Positions 53,327 to 62,140 of a stretch of 64,000 nt of DNA are shown piece after piece. A program made the translations under genes and the position numbers. The stretch comes from UBA6176 sp032119375 (GTDB lineage Bacteria; Verrucomicrobiota; Verrucomicrobiia; Limisphaerales; UBA9464), in the NCBI GenBank assembly GCA_964430505.1, contig CAYSGH010000005.1, positions 40,472 through 104,471 on the forward strand, in the 5' to 3' direction. Below the pieces are notes generated by a model. The model saw nothing but the letters and a program-made list of their open reading frames with translations. It made no database searches and was not told the origin of the DNA. The stretch's first letter is position 1. Each line of letters begins with the position of its first letter.

Positions 53327-54199
53327 ATGGCCCTCGAGCGTCATTCGCCCTGCAAGGTCAACCTGATCCTGAACATTTTGGGCAGACGGCCCGATGGCTA
53401 CCACGACCTGGAAACCGTGTTCCTGCATGTTCCCCTGCACGACACGTTGTCCTTCGAGCATGCCCCCCAAGGCATCCGGCTCACATGCAACCGGGCCGAC
53501 CTGCCCGTGGACGAGTCCAATCTCGTGCATCGGGCCGCGACCCAGTTCCTTGCGGCGTCGGGCATTGCGTCGGGCATTTCCATCCACCTGGGGAAGCACC
53601 TGCCGTTGGCGGCCGGCCTCGGCGGCGGCAGCAGCAACGCAGCCCATACGCTCCTGGGCCTCAACGATCTCTTCGGACAACCCCTCGGCGTCGAAGCCCT
53701 CCACCGCATCGCCGCCACCCTCGGATCCGACGTCAACTTCTTCCTGCAAGGCCAACCCGCCCTGGCCACCGGCCGCGGCGAATGCATCGAGCCACTCGCC
53801 CCGTTTCGTGTCCTCTCGGGCATGGCCATGTTCCTTTACCACCCCGGCTTTGGGATCTCCACTCCATGGGCCTACCGGGAACTGGGACGCTTTCCATCCG
53901 CGCTGAACGGCACCCCGGGCCGGGCGCGCGCCCTCGCCCAACAACTCGCCGTCGGCGACATGCAGGCCGGCATGGCCTCCCTGTACAATTCCCTGGAGGC
54001 TCCCGCCCTCGACAAGTATCCCGTGCTCGCCCTCTACCAAGAGTTCCTCCGGGCGCGCGGCGCGGTCGGCACGCTCATGTCCGGGAGTGGATCCACGACG
54101 TTTGCACTGTTTCCTGACGCCGAGGCCGCGCGTGCGGCCATCGCCCCGTTTGAGTCCCGGTTCGGAGCGGCCGGATGGCTCCGTGTGGCCACCTTGTAG
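53327..54199 (+). CDS. ispE: 4-diphosphocytidyl-2-C-methyl-D-erythritol kinase
   Basis: 290 residues from ATG 53327 (MALERHSPCKVNLILNILG), not the in-frame TTG at 53306. GHMP kinase motifs: PCKVNLIL with catalytic-site Lys, PLAAGLGGGSSNAAHTLLGLN as the ATP loop, SDVNFFLQGQPA and GTLMSGSGSTTFALF. It phosphorylates CDP-ME in the MEP isoprenoid pathway. Other MEP genes are not here. Immediately preceded by a terminator and convergent with moaE, whose stop is 6 bp away. Confidence 0.95.
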   Translation: MALERHSPCKVNLILNILGRRPDGYHDLETVFLHVPLHDTLSFEHAPQGIRLTCNRADLPVDESNLVHRAATQFLAASGIASGISIHLGKHLPLAAGLGGGSSNAAHTLLGLNDLFGQPLGVEALHRIAATLGSDVNFFLQGQPALATGRGECIEPLAPFRVLSGMAMFLYHPGFGISTPWAYRELGRFPSALNGTPGRARALAQQLAVGDMQAGMASLYNSLEAPALDKYPVLALYQEFLRARGAVGTLMSGSGSTTFALFPDAEAARAAIAPFESRFGAAGWLRVATL

Positions 54200-54205
54200 G
54201 CCGCT

Positions 54206-54628
54206 TCATGTCGTTTCCCCGAGAGGCACCACGCGCTTCCATATCGGCACCACGCGCTTCATCTCGTCGATGATCCATTGGCAGGCGGCGAAGGCCTCCG
54301 ACCGGTGGGGTGCCACCACTTCGACCCACAGCGAAGGCTCCCCGGCGCGCACCCTGCCCAGCCGGTGGTGAATCCGAACCGACGCAAGCGGCCAACGCCT
54401 GCCCGCCGCATCCACCAGCAATTCAAGCTGCCGACGCGCCATCCGCTCAAACGACGAGTAATCGAGTCCCCAGATGGGGGATCCCTCCTCCGTGCCGCGC
54501 ACGACGCCCATGAAATGGACCAAGGCGCCATGGCATGCGTCCCCCGCGCGTCCGGATGCGAGCGCCGGGACATCCAGCGCCGCCTCGCCCAACACCACCT
54601 CCAACACAACCCTCGGCTCGCCTTCCAT
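54206..54628 (-). CDS. moaE: Molybdopterin synthase catalytic subunit
   Basis: 140 residues. GALVHFMGVVRGTEEG, LDYSSFERMARRQLELLVDAA, RIHHRLGRVRAGEPSLWVEVVAPHRSEAF and EMKRVVPIWKRVVPLGE place it in MoaE. The Lys in WKR and the preceding Lys are the usual catalytic/ligand residues. It transfers sulfur to precursor Z to make molybdopterin together with MoaD, which lies 3 bp upstream on the same strand. Confidence 0.95.
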   Translation of the reverse strand: MEGEPRVVLEVVLGEAALDVPALASGRAGDACHGALVHFMGVVRGTEEGSPIWGLDYSSFERMARRQLELLVDAAGRRWPLASVRIHHRLGRVRAGEPSLWVEVVAPHRSEAFAACQWIIDEMKRVVPIWKRVVPLGETT

Positions 54629-54631
54629 GCC

Positions 54632-54877
54632 TCAGCCTCCCTGCACCGGCGGAAACAACGAGACCTCCTCGCCCGGCGCGAGCACCCGGCCGGGATCCGC
54701 GTAATCCACGTCCACGGCCACCAGTGTGGAGCCCCGCAGGCGCCCGAGCTCCGGCCAGCGCCGCCATGTTGCTTCCAGCACCTCCGCCACCGTCGCGCCC
54801 TCCCCAACGTCCACCTCGGCCTCGGTGGCGCCGGCAAGGTCTCGGAAGTACGACCAAAAATGGATGCGGACTCGCAT
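54632..54877 (-). CDS. moaD: Molybdopterin synthase sulfur carrier subunit
   Basis: 81 residues from ATG 54877 (MRVRIHFWSYFRDLAGATEAEVDV) ending in VQGG, the ubiquitin-like C-terminal Gly-Gly that is adenylated and thiocarboxylated. The segment APGEEVSLFPPVQGG is characteristic. Forms the sulfur carrier of molybdopterin synthase. Its stop lies 3 bp before moaE starts, indicating coupled expression. Confidence 0.95.
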   Translation of the reverse strand: MRVRIHFWSYFRDLAGATEAEVDVGEGATVAEVLEATWRRWPELGRLRGSTLVAVDVDYADPGRVLAPGEEVSLFPPVQGG

Positions 54878-54926
54878 GGGTTCGGGGCGCGCGTCGCGCG
54901 TGGCACGGAAGCCGACGCGCACGCGA

Positions 54927-55322
54927 CTAGATGTGGGCGGAATCGCCGTGGTCCTTGGTGGCATATCCGGTGTCCTGCCGCCGCAGGTTGACCTCGTTCT
55001 TCTTCACGTAGGCTTGGAACACGTCGTCGGCCGACATTCCCAGCACCTGCGCCATGCTGACCAGGAAGTGCAGCAAGTCCACGACCTCCACCCGCGCGTT
55101 CTGCTCGTCGAACTTCTGGTACTTCGCCCACCACTTCCAAGGGACCGAGTCCGTCAGCTCGGCCAGCTCCTGGGACATCGCCCGGCAATAGTTGAGGATC
55201 CAACGGGTCTTCTCGGCGTCGTCCATCGACGACGTGTCCACGCCGATCCTGCGATTGAGCGCGGCCTGCATCCGGAACAACTCGCGCAATTGGTCCTGCG
55301 TCTCCATGCGCGGATGCTGCAT
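54927..55322 (-). CDS. Dimeric dUTPase-like protein
   Basis: 131 residues from ATG 55322, preceded by GGAGGGG; a second ATG at 55307 also fits. Motifs of the all-alpha dimeric dUTPase/dUTPase_2 group: QELAELTDSVPWKWWAKY (metal-binding Glu and conserved WKWW) and VEVVDLLHFLVSMAQVLG (Glu/Asp). DDVFQAYVKKNEVNLRRQD follows. It would hydrolyse dUTP to dUMP. It is divergent from the sigma factor gene. Confidence 0.85.
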   Translation of the reverse strand: MQHPRMETQDQLRELFRMQAALNRRIGVDTSSMDDAEKTRWILNYCRAMSQELAELTDSVPWKWWAKYQKFDEQNARVEVVDLLHFLVSMAQVLGMSADDVFQAYVKKNEVNLRRQDTGYATKDHGDSAHI

Positions 55323-55528
55323 GCCCCTCCGTCCTCGCGCGAGCCTCTTGTCCCGCAACGTCCCCGCAACCCGCGCTGAACGCCCGGGTCTCGTCCCGGT
55401 CGAAAACCCCGCAATCAGGTCGGTAACCGCATGACGCCTCGGATGTAGCGCCCCGTTGACCTCCTCGCGTCCCGCTTGCAACCACGCCAGCCAAGGACGT
55501 CCGCAGGAGGATCAAAGGAAGGATACAC

Positions 55529-56629
55529 ATGAAGGAATCAAGCCGTACCTCACTCCGTCCCAAATCCCCGTCCCCCAAGGCTGTGCATGCACCGCCCACG
55601 CGGGTGGGACGGACGTCCGACGACACGCGTCCCGAGCGCGACAACGAACCCCCCAACACCTCCCGTCCCTTGCTGCTGAGTCGTCCCATGACCCAGCGCC
55701 ACCCGGGCGCTCCCAGGCCAAGGCCCGTCCAGGTGCACAGGGATCCCGAGGCCCGGGTCGTCCCCTCCGAGGAACGCCCCGTCCGCGGCCCATGGGACGA
55801 GAACTCCTCGTTTCGTCTCTACATCCGCGAGGCCGTCGAAACACCTCTCCTCACCCCCGCCGAGGAAATCGTCCTCGCCGGCCGCATCCATGCCGGCGAC
55901 GAATCCGCACGCGAGCACATGATCAAGGCCAACCTTCGCCTCGTCGTGAAGATCGCCCGGGAATACGAGGACTACGGGCTGCCCCTCCTCGACCTGATCA
56001 ACGAGGGCAACATCGGGCTCATGCGCGCCGTCGAACGCTTTGACCCCGCCAAGGGGGCCAAGCTCAGCACGTACGCCGCATGGTGGATCAAGCAGGCCAT
56101 CAAGCGAGCCCTCTCGAGCCAGTCCAAGGCCATCCGTCTCCCCATCCACATCGTCCAAGAGCTCGCTCGCATGCGGAAGGCCGAGGCCCGCCTCGAGGCC
56201 GACATCGGTCGCCCGCCCACCGAGGCAGAGCTGGCCGCCTTCATGCTGGTCGATGTCGAGGATATCCAACGTTGGAGAGAGGCTGCCGCAGTGGGTGCCA
56301 CCTCCCTTGAAGCCCCCCTCAGCAACGACCCCGAGGCCGGCCGCATTGCCGACATCATCCCCGACGAGAACGCGGCCATGCCCTACGAGGCCATCGAAAA
56401 TGGCACCAACGCGGCCCTCGTCCGCCAGCTCATCGCCACCCTCAACGCCCGCGAGCAACGCATCCTCCGGGACCGCTTCGCCCTTGATGGCGGCGAGCCC
56501 CGCACCCTCGAGGAAATCGGCACCGAGTTCGGGCTCACGCGCGAACGCATCCGCCAGCTCGAGGCCGCCGCCCTCAGGAAGCTCCGGGCACGCATCCGGG
56601 CACGCGACGCCCTCCAGTTTGCCGCCTGA
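55529..56629 (+). CDS. Sigma-70 family RNA polymerase sigma factor with N-terminal extension
   Basis: 366 residues; AGGAAGG precedes ATG 55529. The first ~85 residues are Pro/Arg-rich and disordered-looking (NTSRPLLLSRPMTQRHPGAPRPRP). Region 1.2 follows at 87-120 (SSFRLYIREAVETPLLTPAEEIVLAGRI), then region 2 (ANLRLVVKIAREYEDYGLPLLDLINEGN, FDPAKGAKLSTYAAWWIKQAI), region 3 and region 4 (TLEEIGTEFGLTRERIRQLEAAALRKL). There is no region 1.1. Group 1 or 2 (RpoD/RpoS-like). Divergent from the dUTPase-like gene; terminator downstream. Confidence 0.9.
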   Translation: MKESSRTSLRPKSPSPKAVHAPPTRVGRTSDDTRPERDNEPPNTSRPLLLSRPMTQRHPGAPRPRPVQVHRDPEARVVPSEERPVRGPWDENSSFRLYIREAVETPLLTPAEEIVLAGRIHAGDESAREHMIKANLRLVVKIAREYEDYGLPLLDLINEGNIGLMRAVERFDPAKGAKLSTYAAWWIKQAIKRALSSQSKAIRLPIHIVQELARMRKAEARLEADIGRPPTEAELAAFMLVDVEDIQRWREAAAVGATSLEAPLSNDPEAGRIADIIPDENAAMPYEAIENGTNAALVRQLIATLNAREQRILRDRFALDGGEPRTLEEIGTEFGLTRERIRQLEAAALRKLRARIRARDALQFAA

Positions 56630-56680
56630 CCCCGGACCCGCGATGCGGCAGGAACCGTGCCGCAAGCCTCCATGTCACCC

Positions 56681-56710
56681 GACCGCGCTCTCCCAGGGGC
56701 GCGGTCTTTT
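56681..56710 (+). terminator. Rho-independent terminator of the sigma factor gene
   Basis: Stem GACCGCGC (56681-56688) with GCGCGGTC (56699-56706), 10-base loop TCTCCCAGGG, then TTTT. It ends where the convergent yraN gene stops (56710). Confidence 0.85.
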
Positions 56711-57138
56711 CACGGGTAGGTCCGGCCCCCTTCCATGCGGAATGCATCCTCCAGGTGACGCACGTCCACCACGTCCTCCCCGCTCAGGATAACCTCCACG
56801 ATGTCGAAACGAATCCGGACCATCGGTGTCCCGCCCGCCCGCAGGTAGTGCATCGCCGCCGCCGTCACACGACGCCTCTTTTCCCGGTCCACGGCGTCGG
56901 CCGGGCGTCCCCATGAGCCGGAGGCCCGTGCCTTGACCTCGACGAATGCCATGCATTCCCCGTTCCACGCCACCAAGTCCAGCTCGCCGCGGGGAGCCGT
57001 GTAGTTCCTTGCGAGGATCCTCCAGCCGGCCCCGGCCAAGTAGCGTGCCGCCGCGTCCTCGCCCGCCCGCCCGCGCCTGAGGTTTGCGGGCTTCGGCATC
57101 GTCCGTTTTTCCCACCACCTTCGGAGCCACGCGATCAT
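56710..57138 (-). CDS. yraN: YraN/UPF0102 family nuclease-like protein
   Basis: 142 residues from ATG 57138, overlapping the rnhB stop by ATGA; a second ATG at 57099 (MPKPANLRRG) is closer to the usual start. The PD-(D/E)XK-like core reads AGEDAAARYLAGAGWRILARNY, GELDLVAWNGECMAFVEVKARASGS and RFDIVEVIL. Family function is not established; in most bacteria it lies next to rnhB, as here. Confidence 0.9.
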   Translation of the reverse strand: MIAWLRRWWEKRTMPKPANLRRGRAGEDAAARYLAGAGWRILARNYTAPRGELDLVAWNGECMAFVEVKARASGSWGRPADAVDREKRRRVTAAAMHYLRAGGTPMVRIRFDIVEVILSGEDVVDVRHLEDAFRMEGGRTYP

Positions 57139-57812
57139 GCCCCGAACAACCCAAGCTGCCGTGCGCTGACCGGCGCGAAGGATCGTCGGTGCAGCTCGCA
57201 TGGGCCCAGCCTCGAGAGCGCCTCCAGATGCTCGGCTGTCGGATACCCCTTGTGTCGCGCAAACCCATACCCTGGATGCCGCTCCTCCGCCTCCGCCATG
57301 ATTCGGTCCCGCGTCACCTTGGCCAGCACGCTGGCCGCCGCGATCGAGTAGCTCCGCCCGTCGCCGCCCACGAGGGCCGTCTGCGGCCCACGGAGCGACG
57401 GAACCCTCAACCCATCCACGAGGACATGCGCCGGGCCCGGATCCAGCATCCCAACGGCCTCGTTCATCGCCCGGTGCGTCGCCGCCAGGATGTTGATCCT
57501 GTCAATCACCTGCGCCGAGGCCTCCACGATCGCAAAACACAGCCGTGGGTCCGATGTCAACAAGCCGAAGAACACGTCCCGCGCGCGGGCGGACAGCTTT
57601 TTCGAGTCGTCCAGGCCCGCATATTCCTCCGGGATCCCATCACGCCCCCATTCCCATGGAAGTACCACGGCGGCCGCCACGACCGGCCCCGCCAAGGGAC
57701 CCCTTCCCGCCTCGTCCACGCCCGCCACCACGCGGCATCCGGATTCCCACAGTGCCCTCTCCCATTTGAGGCGGTCAGGGGCCCGTGCTGGCGGCCGGGT
57801 TCTTCGTGTCAT
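57135..57812 (-). CDS. rnhB: Ribonuclease HII
   Basis: 225 residues from ATG 57812. GVDEAGRGPLAGPVVAAAV holds the first two catalytic acids (Asp, Glu), GLDDSKKLSARARD and HVLVDGLRVPSLRGPQTALVGGD the third, and SYSIAAASVLAKVTRDRIM the fourth region. The C-terminal PVSARQLGLFGA resembles a PIP-box-like tail. It removes ribonucleotides and RNA primers from DNA. Placed in a minus-strand run thiL-tsaE-tsaB-rnhB-yraN. Confidence 0.95.
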   Translation of the reverse strand: MTRRTRPPARAPDRLKWERALWESGCRVVAGVDEAGRGPLAGPVVAAAVVLPWEWGRDGIPEEYAGLDDSKKLSARARDVFFGLLTSDPRLCFAIVEASAQVIDRINILAATHRAMNEAVGMLDPGPAHVLVDGLRVPSLRGPQTALVGGDGRSYSIAAASVLAKVTRDRIMAEAEERHPGYGFARHKGYPTAEHLEALSRLGPCELHRRSFAPVSARQLGLFGA

Positions 57813-57855
57813 GATCCAGTTTGGTCCCGTTCCGGTCACCTGGCCAAGCCGGTCT

Positions 57856-58485
57856 TCATCGATCCGGGATCGGACGTGTGGGCGGCGCCTTCACAAAAGC
57901 CGCCTCGCGCAGGTACACGGGGGCCAGCGCTTCCGGCCGTTGCTCCGCCAAGCCAGCTCCAAGGACCGCCGCAAGCGCCGCCGTCGGATGCAGCACGATG
58001 GCCCCGGGCAGGCCCTCGTCCGGTGTCACCACGCAACGTCCCGCCGCAATGTCCGCCCGAAGCTCCTCCAAGCCCCGCAGCATCAGCCCCGTCGTCACGC
58101 GTCCTCCTTCCATCCCCGCGCACGCCCATTCCCCGCGCTGCGCATCCGCCGCCAAGTAACAGGCCCGGCCAAGCCGTTCGTGTGCGACACGGGCCAGCAA
58201 TTCCATGCTGCCGATGGCCGCCAACGGCGTCCCCAACGCCAGGTTCCAGCCCTGCAACGTCGAGATCGCCCGTCGGATCCCCGTGTAGCTGCCCGGACCG
58301 ATGCCCACCACCAGCCTCCCAACATCCACGGGACGCATGCCCGACCTTTCCAACGCCTCCGTGATCAGCCCCGGAGCGGACGTCGCGGATCCACCGATCA
58401 CCCAGGCCTCGCCCAGCAAGACCCCGTCCCGCGCAATCGCCGCCGAGCGACGTTGGCTTGAAAACTCAAGCGCCAGGCATGTCAC
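57856..58485 (-). CDS. tsaB: tRNA threonylcarbamoyladenosine biosynthesis protein TsaB
   Basis: 209 residues from GTG 58485 (MTCLALEFSSQRRSAA). IGPGSYTGIRRAISTLQGWNLA is the characteristic TsaB loop, with LALEFSS at the N-terminus for the HSP70/actin-like fold. TsaB pairs with TsaD to complete t6A37 on tRNAs. Overlaps tsaE by 20 bp. The TsaD gene is not in the window. Confidence 0.9.
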   Translation of the reverse strand: MTCLALEFSSQRRSAAIARDGVLLGEAWVIGGSATSAPGLITEALERSGMRPVDVGRLVVGIGPGSYTGIRRAISTLQGWNLALGTPLAAIGSMELLARVAHERLGRACYLAADAQRGEWACAGMEGGRVTTGLMLRGLEELRADIAAGRCVVTPDEGLPGAIVLHPTAALAAVLGAGLAEQRPEALAPVYLREAAFVKAPPTRPIPDR

Positions 58486-58891
58486 ACGCCACCTCCCGTG
58501 TCCCGTCGTTGACCCATTCGAAACGCAACCTCCCCAATCCAGGCAACGGCTCGTCCCAACGTTCAATCCATTCCACCGCCACGATGCCCTGTGGATGCAA
58601 CAGATACTCCTCAAGCCCGGCTGCCCGCACGTCGGCCGCCCCTGACAACCGGTACAGGTCCAGGTGATGCACCACGCATCGCCCTCCCCGGTATTCGTTG
58701 AGCAGGGCAAACGTCGGCGAATGGACGCGCGCTTCGGAACCCACCCCCCGCACCAATCCTCGCACGAAGGCTGTCTTGCCGGTGCCCAAGTCCCCGCTCA
58801 GGCCCAACACCGTCCCAGGCGCCATCGTGCGCCCCATGGACGCACCCAGCGCCTCCATCTCCGCCACCGAATGCACGACGTGCCGGCTCAT
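58466..58891 (-). CDS. tsaE: TsaE, ATPase of t6A synthesis
   Basis: 141 residues. Walker A GDLGTGKTAFVRGLVRGVG, SPTFALLNEY, HHLDLYRLSGAADV and VAVEWIERW are the TsaE family blocks. The ATPase drives turnover of the TsaBD complex. Its start overlaps the thiL stop by ATGA and its end overlaps tsaB by 20 bp, indicating one translational unit. Confidence 0.95.
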   Translation of the reverse strand: MSRHVVHSVAEMEALGASMGRTMAPGTVLGLSGDLGTGKTAFVRGLVRGVGSEARVHSPTFALLNEYRGGRCVVHHLDLYRLSGAADVRAAGLEEYLLHPQGIVAVEWIERWDEPLPGLGRLRFEWVNDGTREVACDMPGA

Positions 58892-59823
58892 CCCAGATGC
58901 TCGTATCCGCCTGACGGCAGCGGGCGAAGCCCGCGGCTATCCCGAAGCCACGCCCCCGGCCCCGACGTCACCTTGCCAACGCAATGGATGGGCGTGCCGG
59001 GAAACGCCTGCCGCCAACCGTCCATGACGCGGACCGCATCTCCCGGTGCGACCGCGAAGAGCAGCTCAAAGTCCTCCCCGTCCGTCAGCGCAGCCAGCAC
59101 GGCTGGCCGGGCGAGATCCCCTTCCCGCGCCCGTGCCCGGGCCGCCGCCCGGATCGGCAGGGCCTTCGCCAGGATCTCCGCCCCCAACCCGCCCGAGGCG
59201 GCCAACACGTGCCGCAAGTCACCCGCCAACCCGTCGCTCAGGTCGATCATCGCATGGACGTCATGGTGGGCGGCAAGCCAGGCTGCCTCGCGCAGCCGTG
59301 GGTCGAAATTCAGGTGATGCCCCGCAATCGAGCCACCCAGTTCGCCGCTCACCATCAACGCATCCCCAACCCGCACCCCGGAGCGCATCACGGCCTTGCC
59401 CCGTGCCACCCTTCCCAATAGCGCCACCGACAACCACGCATGGCCCGGGTTCGTCACGGTCTCGCCGCCCACGACGGCGACCTGCCATCGCGCCGCCGTC
59501 CGGCACAAGCCCCGGTAAACCGCCTCGGCCCAGGCTGCATCCCGGCCCATGGGCAACGCCAACGTCACCACCGCCGCCACGGGCATCCCAGCCATGGCCG
59601 CCACGTCGCTCAACGCCCGCGCAATCGCCTTGTGCCCCACCTTCTCCGGGTCGGCCTCGGACCCAAAGTGAACCCCCTCGACGATGGCATCCGTCTTGAA
59701 CAGCGTGTGGCACGCCGGGTCGCCCAGGTCCAACACGGCGCAATCGTCCCCGGCACCCGCGACGACGAAGTCGTTCCGGGGCAGCAGTGGCACCAGGCGG
59801 GAGATCAGCTCGAACTCGCGCAT
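58888..59823 (-). CDS. thiL: Thiamine-monophosphate kinase
   Basis: 311 residues from ATG 59823 (MREFELISRLVPLLPRNDF). AIR-synthase-like fold: GAGDDCAVLDLG, KTDAIVEGVHF, GHKAIARALSDVAAMAGMP, GGETVTNPG, MIDLSDGLAGDLRHVLAASG and TDGEDFELLF. It phosphorylates thiamine monophosphate to thiamine pyrophosphate. Overlaps tsaE by ATGA; conserved neighbourhood thiL-tsaE is common. Confidence 0.95.
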   Translation of the reverse strand: MREFELISRLVPLLPRNDFVVAGAGDDCAVLDLGDPACHTLFKTDAIVEGVHFGSEADPEKVGHKAIARALSDVAAMAGMPVAAVVTLALPMGRDAAWAEAVYRGLCRTAARWQVAVVGGETVTNPGHAWLSVALLGRVARGKAVMRSGVRVGDALMVSGELGGSIAGHHLNFDPRLREAAWLAAHHDVHAMIDLSDGLAGDLRHVLAASGGLGAEILAKALPIRAAARARAREGDLARPAVLAALTDGEDFELLFAVAPGDAVRVMDGWRQAFPGTPIHCVGKVTSGPGAWLRDSRGLRPLPSGGYEHLG

Positions 59824-59908
59824 CGGTCGGGATGCTGCTTCACCCGCGAACGCATTCCCAGCATGGAACGCGCCCCACCTTTGCCGCGGGGACGCCCCAG
59901 CCCAGGCG

Positions 59909-60265
59909 TCAGGTTTTCTCCCGGCCGTTCGTCGAGGCCAGGCGCTTGCCGCTCCGACGCGCCCACGCATCCAGCAAGCTCACGCGCCCACGCAACCCCA
60001 ACCGACGCAGCAGCGACGCCCGCCGGTATCTCGGATGGCTCAGGTAGCCCCGCACCCACGCGACTTGGTCCGGATCAGGGCCATCCACCAGTCGATGAAA
60101 CACCCTGAGGTCCTCGGCGAAGAAGTCGGTCCGCACCAGCCAAAGCAGCCACGCAACCCCCCTCGCCACGGGCGGCAGCGTCGTCAGGAACAAACGCCAC
60201 GACGAGGGTCGCTTGCGATTCCCTCCCGTCGCCAAGACTTCCACGGATGCGGTCCTTGAATCCAT
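59909..60265 (-). CDS. Hypothetical protein
   Basis: 118 residues from ATG 60265. There is a moderately hydrophobic segment (LFLTTLPPVARGVAWLLWLV) and a basic C-terminal half (HPRYRRASLLRRLGLRGRVSLLDAWARR). No family is recognised. It lies on the same strand and upstream of thiL (85 bp), so may share its transcript. GC-rich frames can be fortuitous, so confidence is limited. Confidence 0.5.
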   Translation of the reverse strand: MDSRTASVEVLATGGNRKRPSSWRLFLTTLPPVARGVAWLLWLVRTDFFAEDLRVFHRLVDGPDPDQVAWVRGYLSHPRYRRASLLRRLGLRGRVSLLDAWARRSGKRLASTNGREKT

Positions 60266-60340
60266 TTGAACTGGATCATCGGACCCTGACGCCTTGGAAA
60301 CCTCTCAAACATCGGTGCCGGCACCTTCATCCCCCGCTCG

Positions 60341-62140
60341 TTACCAGCGCCTGCGGTCGGCCAGGAACAGGTGGCCGCGCTCGGCCGAGCCCTGGTACGC
60401 GTCCAGCAAGGGGAAACCCTTCGGCAGGTTCCTGTTCACCACGGCATCGAGGTAAAACCGGCCCCACACAAACTCGCCGGTGCCGACCCGCCGCAAGGGC
60501 TCCTCGCTCGTGAACGGCGACAGGTACAAGGCCGCCACGTGGCGCTCGAAGTCGGTCACGGAAAGGAAGTCCTCCCCGTCGGCGCTTCGGACTGCGTGCG
60601 GCAGCCAGAGGCAATCTCGGTCGCCATACCATGCAACCGCCCACGGGATGTCGCTGGCCATCAGCTCGCCCGGCCGAACGTATCCCGACACCTCCTGGAC
60701 GATGTCCGGGCGATACGCGGGTAGGACCATGGGGAAGCTGCGTGGCGGCATCAGCGACGTGAGCAGCGGCAGGCTGAACACCACCCATGCGCCACCCACG
60801 AACAACCCCCGAAGCAACGGGTGCCCGAACTCCGTGGATCCCAGCACGCTGAAGAAGAAGCTCACGGCGAACAGGAACACCAACGGCGTCATCAACACCA
60901 TCTGGCAGGACTCGTTCGCCTCCGGCGCCAACGTGCTCCAGTGCGTCCGAGTCAAGGCCTCGACGGCAAAGAAGACCCCCAGCGCCGCCAACGCGAACCA
61001 TCGAAGCCGCCGCAGCCGGTCCGTCCGGAACGGCAACAGCAACCCGGCGACGAACAGGAAGAACGCCCAGTTGCCCGTCAGCTTCGGCACCGCGTTGCGC
61101 AGCAGGTCCGCCGCGTTCACCGAGAACTTCACCCGCACCTCCGTCAAGAGGTTGGGCGGCTCCGGCGGCTTGCGCAGGTGCCTCTCCAGCCACGACTCGG
61201 GGAAGCTCTCGGTCCCGGCCAACATCGCGCTCCCCGCAGTCCCCAGGAGCCGCCCGCTGAGGTGGTAGTTCCGTCCAAGCCACGGCGCCGCCACCACCGC
61301 AAACGCCAGCAGGCACGCCGGCACCACCGCCCAACGACGCACATGCGTCATCAGCATCCACGCAACGGCGGGGATGAGCACGAAGCCAAAGGCGTAACGC
61401 GTCAGGAACCCCACCCCGATGACCACGCCCGCCGTGGCGGCCAACCGCAACGGGCGTCCCAGCGGCGGCAGCAGCCCCGGGGCCAGCTCAGCCCCCGTTT
61501 CGTCCAGCCGCACCAACACGTCCGCCAAGACCAGCACCAGGACCATCAGGAACGGCGCGGGCAAGCCGTTGCTGGACATCCGCCACAACAGCTCCGTCCC
61601 CGCGTACACGGCCGCCGACATGAGTCCCACCTCCCAGTCGAACCATCGGCTGCCCAGCCGCCACACCAGCCACGTCCCCAGGGCCAGCCAGCCCAGGTTG
61701 AACAACGTGATGAACGTCTCCGGCCATGGTCGCTGGCGAAACGGATCCTGCGTCAGGCTCGTCCACAGCCGATCCGGCAGCACCTTGAACAACCCTGCCA
61801 CCATCACCGGGTACACCGGCGGGTTGTGAAGGTCCGGGTGCGGCTTCTGCAAGATTCCCGCCTGCGGCTTGCCCGTTTCCTTGGCCCGTTCCTGAAGCAA
61901 GTGAAAGCTCAGCGGCCGCACCAGGCGCGTCGTGTAGCCCCGCCCCGCCGCCAGGTTGCGCCCCAATTGCCCAAGGTCCATCGCCTCCGGGTTCGAGAAG
62001 TTCTTCGCCTCCCGCATCAGGTAGATGCTCCCCACCGCCAAGACCGCCATGATGACCAGCCAACGCTGGACCCAACGACGCCCCGCCCCCATCTCCATCG
62101 CGTGGACCAAGTCCTGCGCGCCCCTCGGCCCTTGGTTCAT
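60341..62140 (-). CDS. Membrane glycosyltransferase (GT39/ArnT-like)
   Basis: 599 residues, about ten or more hydrophobic segments. MDLGQLGRNLAAGRGYTTRLV and HPDLHNPPVYPVMVAGLFKVL are the family-type first luminal loop with acidic residue(s) and the H-PP pattern; TLFNLGWLALGTWLVWRLGSRWFDWEVGLMSAAVYAG follows. The protein would transfer sugar from a lipid-linked donor across the periplasmic face. Its ATG overlaps the TGA of the NtrC-type regulator. Confidence 0.75.
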   Translation of the reverse strand: MNQGPRGAQDLVHAMEMGAGRRWVQRWLVIMAVLAVGSIYLMREAKNFSNPEAMDLGQLGRNLAAGRGYTTRLVRPLSFHLLQERAKETGKPQAGILQKPHPDLHNPPVYPVMVAGLFKVLPDRLWTSLTQDPFRQRPWPETFITLFNLGWLALGTWLVWRLGSRWFDWEVGLMSAAVYAGTELLWRMSSNGLPAPFLMVLVLVLADVLVRLDETGAELAPGLLPPLGRPLRLAATAGVVIGVGFLTRYAFGFVLIPAVAWMLMTHVRRWAVVPACLLAFAVVAAPWLGRNYHLSGRLLGTAGSAMLAGTESFPESWLERHLRKPPEPPNLLTEVRVKFSVNAADLLRNAVPKLTGNWAFFLFVAGLLLPFRTDRLRRLRWFALAALGVFFAVEALTRTHWSTLAPEANESCQMVLMTPLVFLFAVSFFFSVLGSTEFGHPLLRGLFVGGAWVVFSLPLLTSLMPPRSFPMVLPAYRPDIVQEVSGYVRPGELMASDIPWAVAWYGDRDCLWLPHAVRSADGEDFLSVTDFERHVAALYLSPFTSEEPLRRVGTGEFVWGRFYLDAVVNRNLPKGFPLLDAYQGSAERGHLFLADRRRW

